Source: JBMOLL01 sp049325415 (GTDB taxonomy: Bacteria > Bacteroidota > Bacteroidia > Bacteroidales > GCA-2748055). Taken from it: DNA of 52,957 nt. A model generated the notes under the pieces. The model had not been told where the DNA came from. It saw nothing but the letters and a program-made list of their open reading frames with translations, and ran no database searches. This document shows positions 52,831 to 52,957 of this stretch, piece after piece (within the stretch, counting starts at the first letter, position 1; every line of letters starts with the position of its first letter). The stretch is taken from contig JBMOLL010000089.1 of assembly GCA_049325415.1 (NCBI GenBank), forward strand, positions 1 through 52,957, written 5' to 3'. A program made the translations under genes and the position numbers.

Positions 52831-52957
52831 TCCCGATATTTCCTAAAATCCGCAGGATTATGTTAAAAAAGGCTGTAAAACTTTAATAACTAAAGTTCTA
52901 CAGCCAAGGAACTTTCACCTAAATTGGTGTTGCACAAAATCCCTGGGATGAAAGTAC
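52831..52957. repeat. Contig-end repeat, right copy (exact inverted match to 1-127)
   Basis: This stretch is the exact reverse complement of bases 1-127, including the terminator-like hairpin, here at 52871-52905. See the left copy for interpretation. Confidence 0.9.

Noticed and set aside
1..52957. Whole window as one transposon with 127-bp terminal inverted repeats
   Set aside because: The content is core metabolism and PULs with no transposase or integrase; the 127-base length fits an assembly overlap better.

Overview
The window looks like one complete assembled contig from a free-living, polysaccharide-degrading member of the Bacteroidota (Bacteroidales/Marinilabiliales-like). The evidence is a SusC/SusD pair, a one-protein hybrid two-component regulator (HTCS), three proteins with type IX secretion (T9SS) C-terminal sorting domains, a Bacteroidota-type Nudix AraR regulator, weak Shine-Dalgarno sequences, and TAnnTTTG-type promoter elements where any can be seen. 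Most of the window has a moderate GC content (roughly 45-52% by eye); about 46.9-49.1 kb is clearly AT-rich and foreign-looking. The first 127 bases are the exact reverse complement of the last 127, so both contig ends lie in copies of the same repeat. A 10-N scaffold gap sits inside susC.

Layout. 0.4-2.4 kb: two-gene hexuronate module (SDR-type fructuronate reductase and mannonate dehydratase UxuA). 2.6-7.9 kb: a large hybrid sensor kinase, a receiver-kinase with a degenerate ATPase domain, and a small lipoprotein. 8-16.4 kb: esterase-TPR protein, FucP-type sugar permease, a dolichol/phytol-kinase-like protein overlapping plsY, PhzF-like isomerase, GH105-like lipoprotein, orphan SiaC-family protein, a truncated ferredoxin-type fragment, and an S1/P1-nuclease-like secreted protein. 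16.4-34 kb: a polysaccharide utilization locus (PUL). A six-gene minus-strand operon (GH130, MFS permease, unrecognised lipoprotein enzyme candidate, SusC, SusD, LamG lipoprotein) ends at a strong terminator. Divergent from it are a large T9SS-secreted protein, homologous to the unrecognised lipoprotein, and the HTCS regulator. 34-39.8 kb: arabinose operon (SSS symporter, AraR, AraA, AraB) with a palindromic operator candidate. 39.8-40.4 kb: modular GC-rich repeats. 40.4-45.2 kb: leuC-leuD-leuA/cimA-like-leuB operon with promoter and a hairpin leader. 45.3-46.9 kb: YceI lipoprotein and a second repeat cluster.

46.8-48.4 kb holds the most unusual structure: two AT-rich promoterless-looking genes, each bounded by integron attC-like recombination sites. 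One site is intact, with imperfect arms, an unpaired base in the left arm and cassette-specific R'/R'' boxes; another is decayed. No integron integrase is visible. A BRO-N/Fic toxin-like gene, N-terminally truncated and split by an in-frame stop, follows directly. 49-53 kb contains a leucine-rich-repeat T9SS protein, a small exported protein, gene-poor sequence, a third relic of the attC-like core, and a truncated Tat-type leader beside the contig-end repeat.

How it fits together: the organism would sense an extracellular glycan through the HTCS, cut it at the cell surface with secreted and lipid-anchored enzymes, import oligosaccharides through SusCD and then an MFS permease, and split them in the cytoplasm with the GH130 enzyme. 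Arabinose and uronate modules suggest plant cell-wall hemicellulose or pectin as additional substrates.
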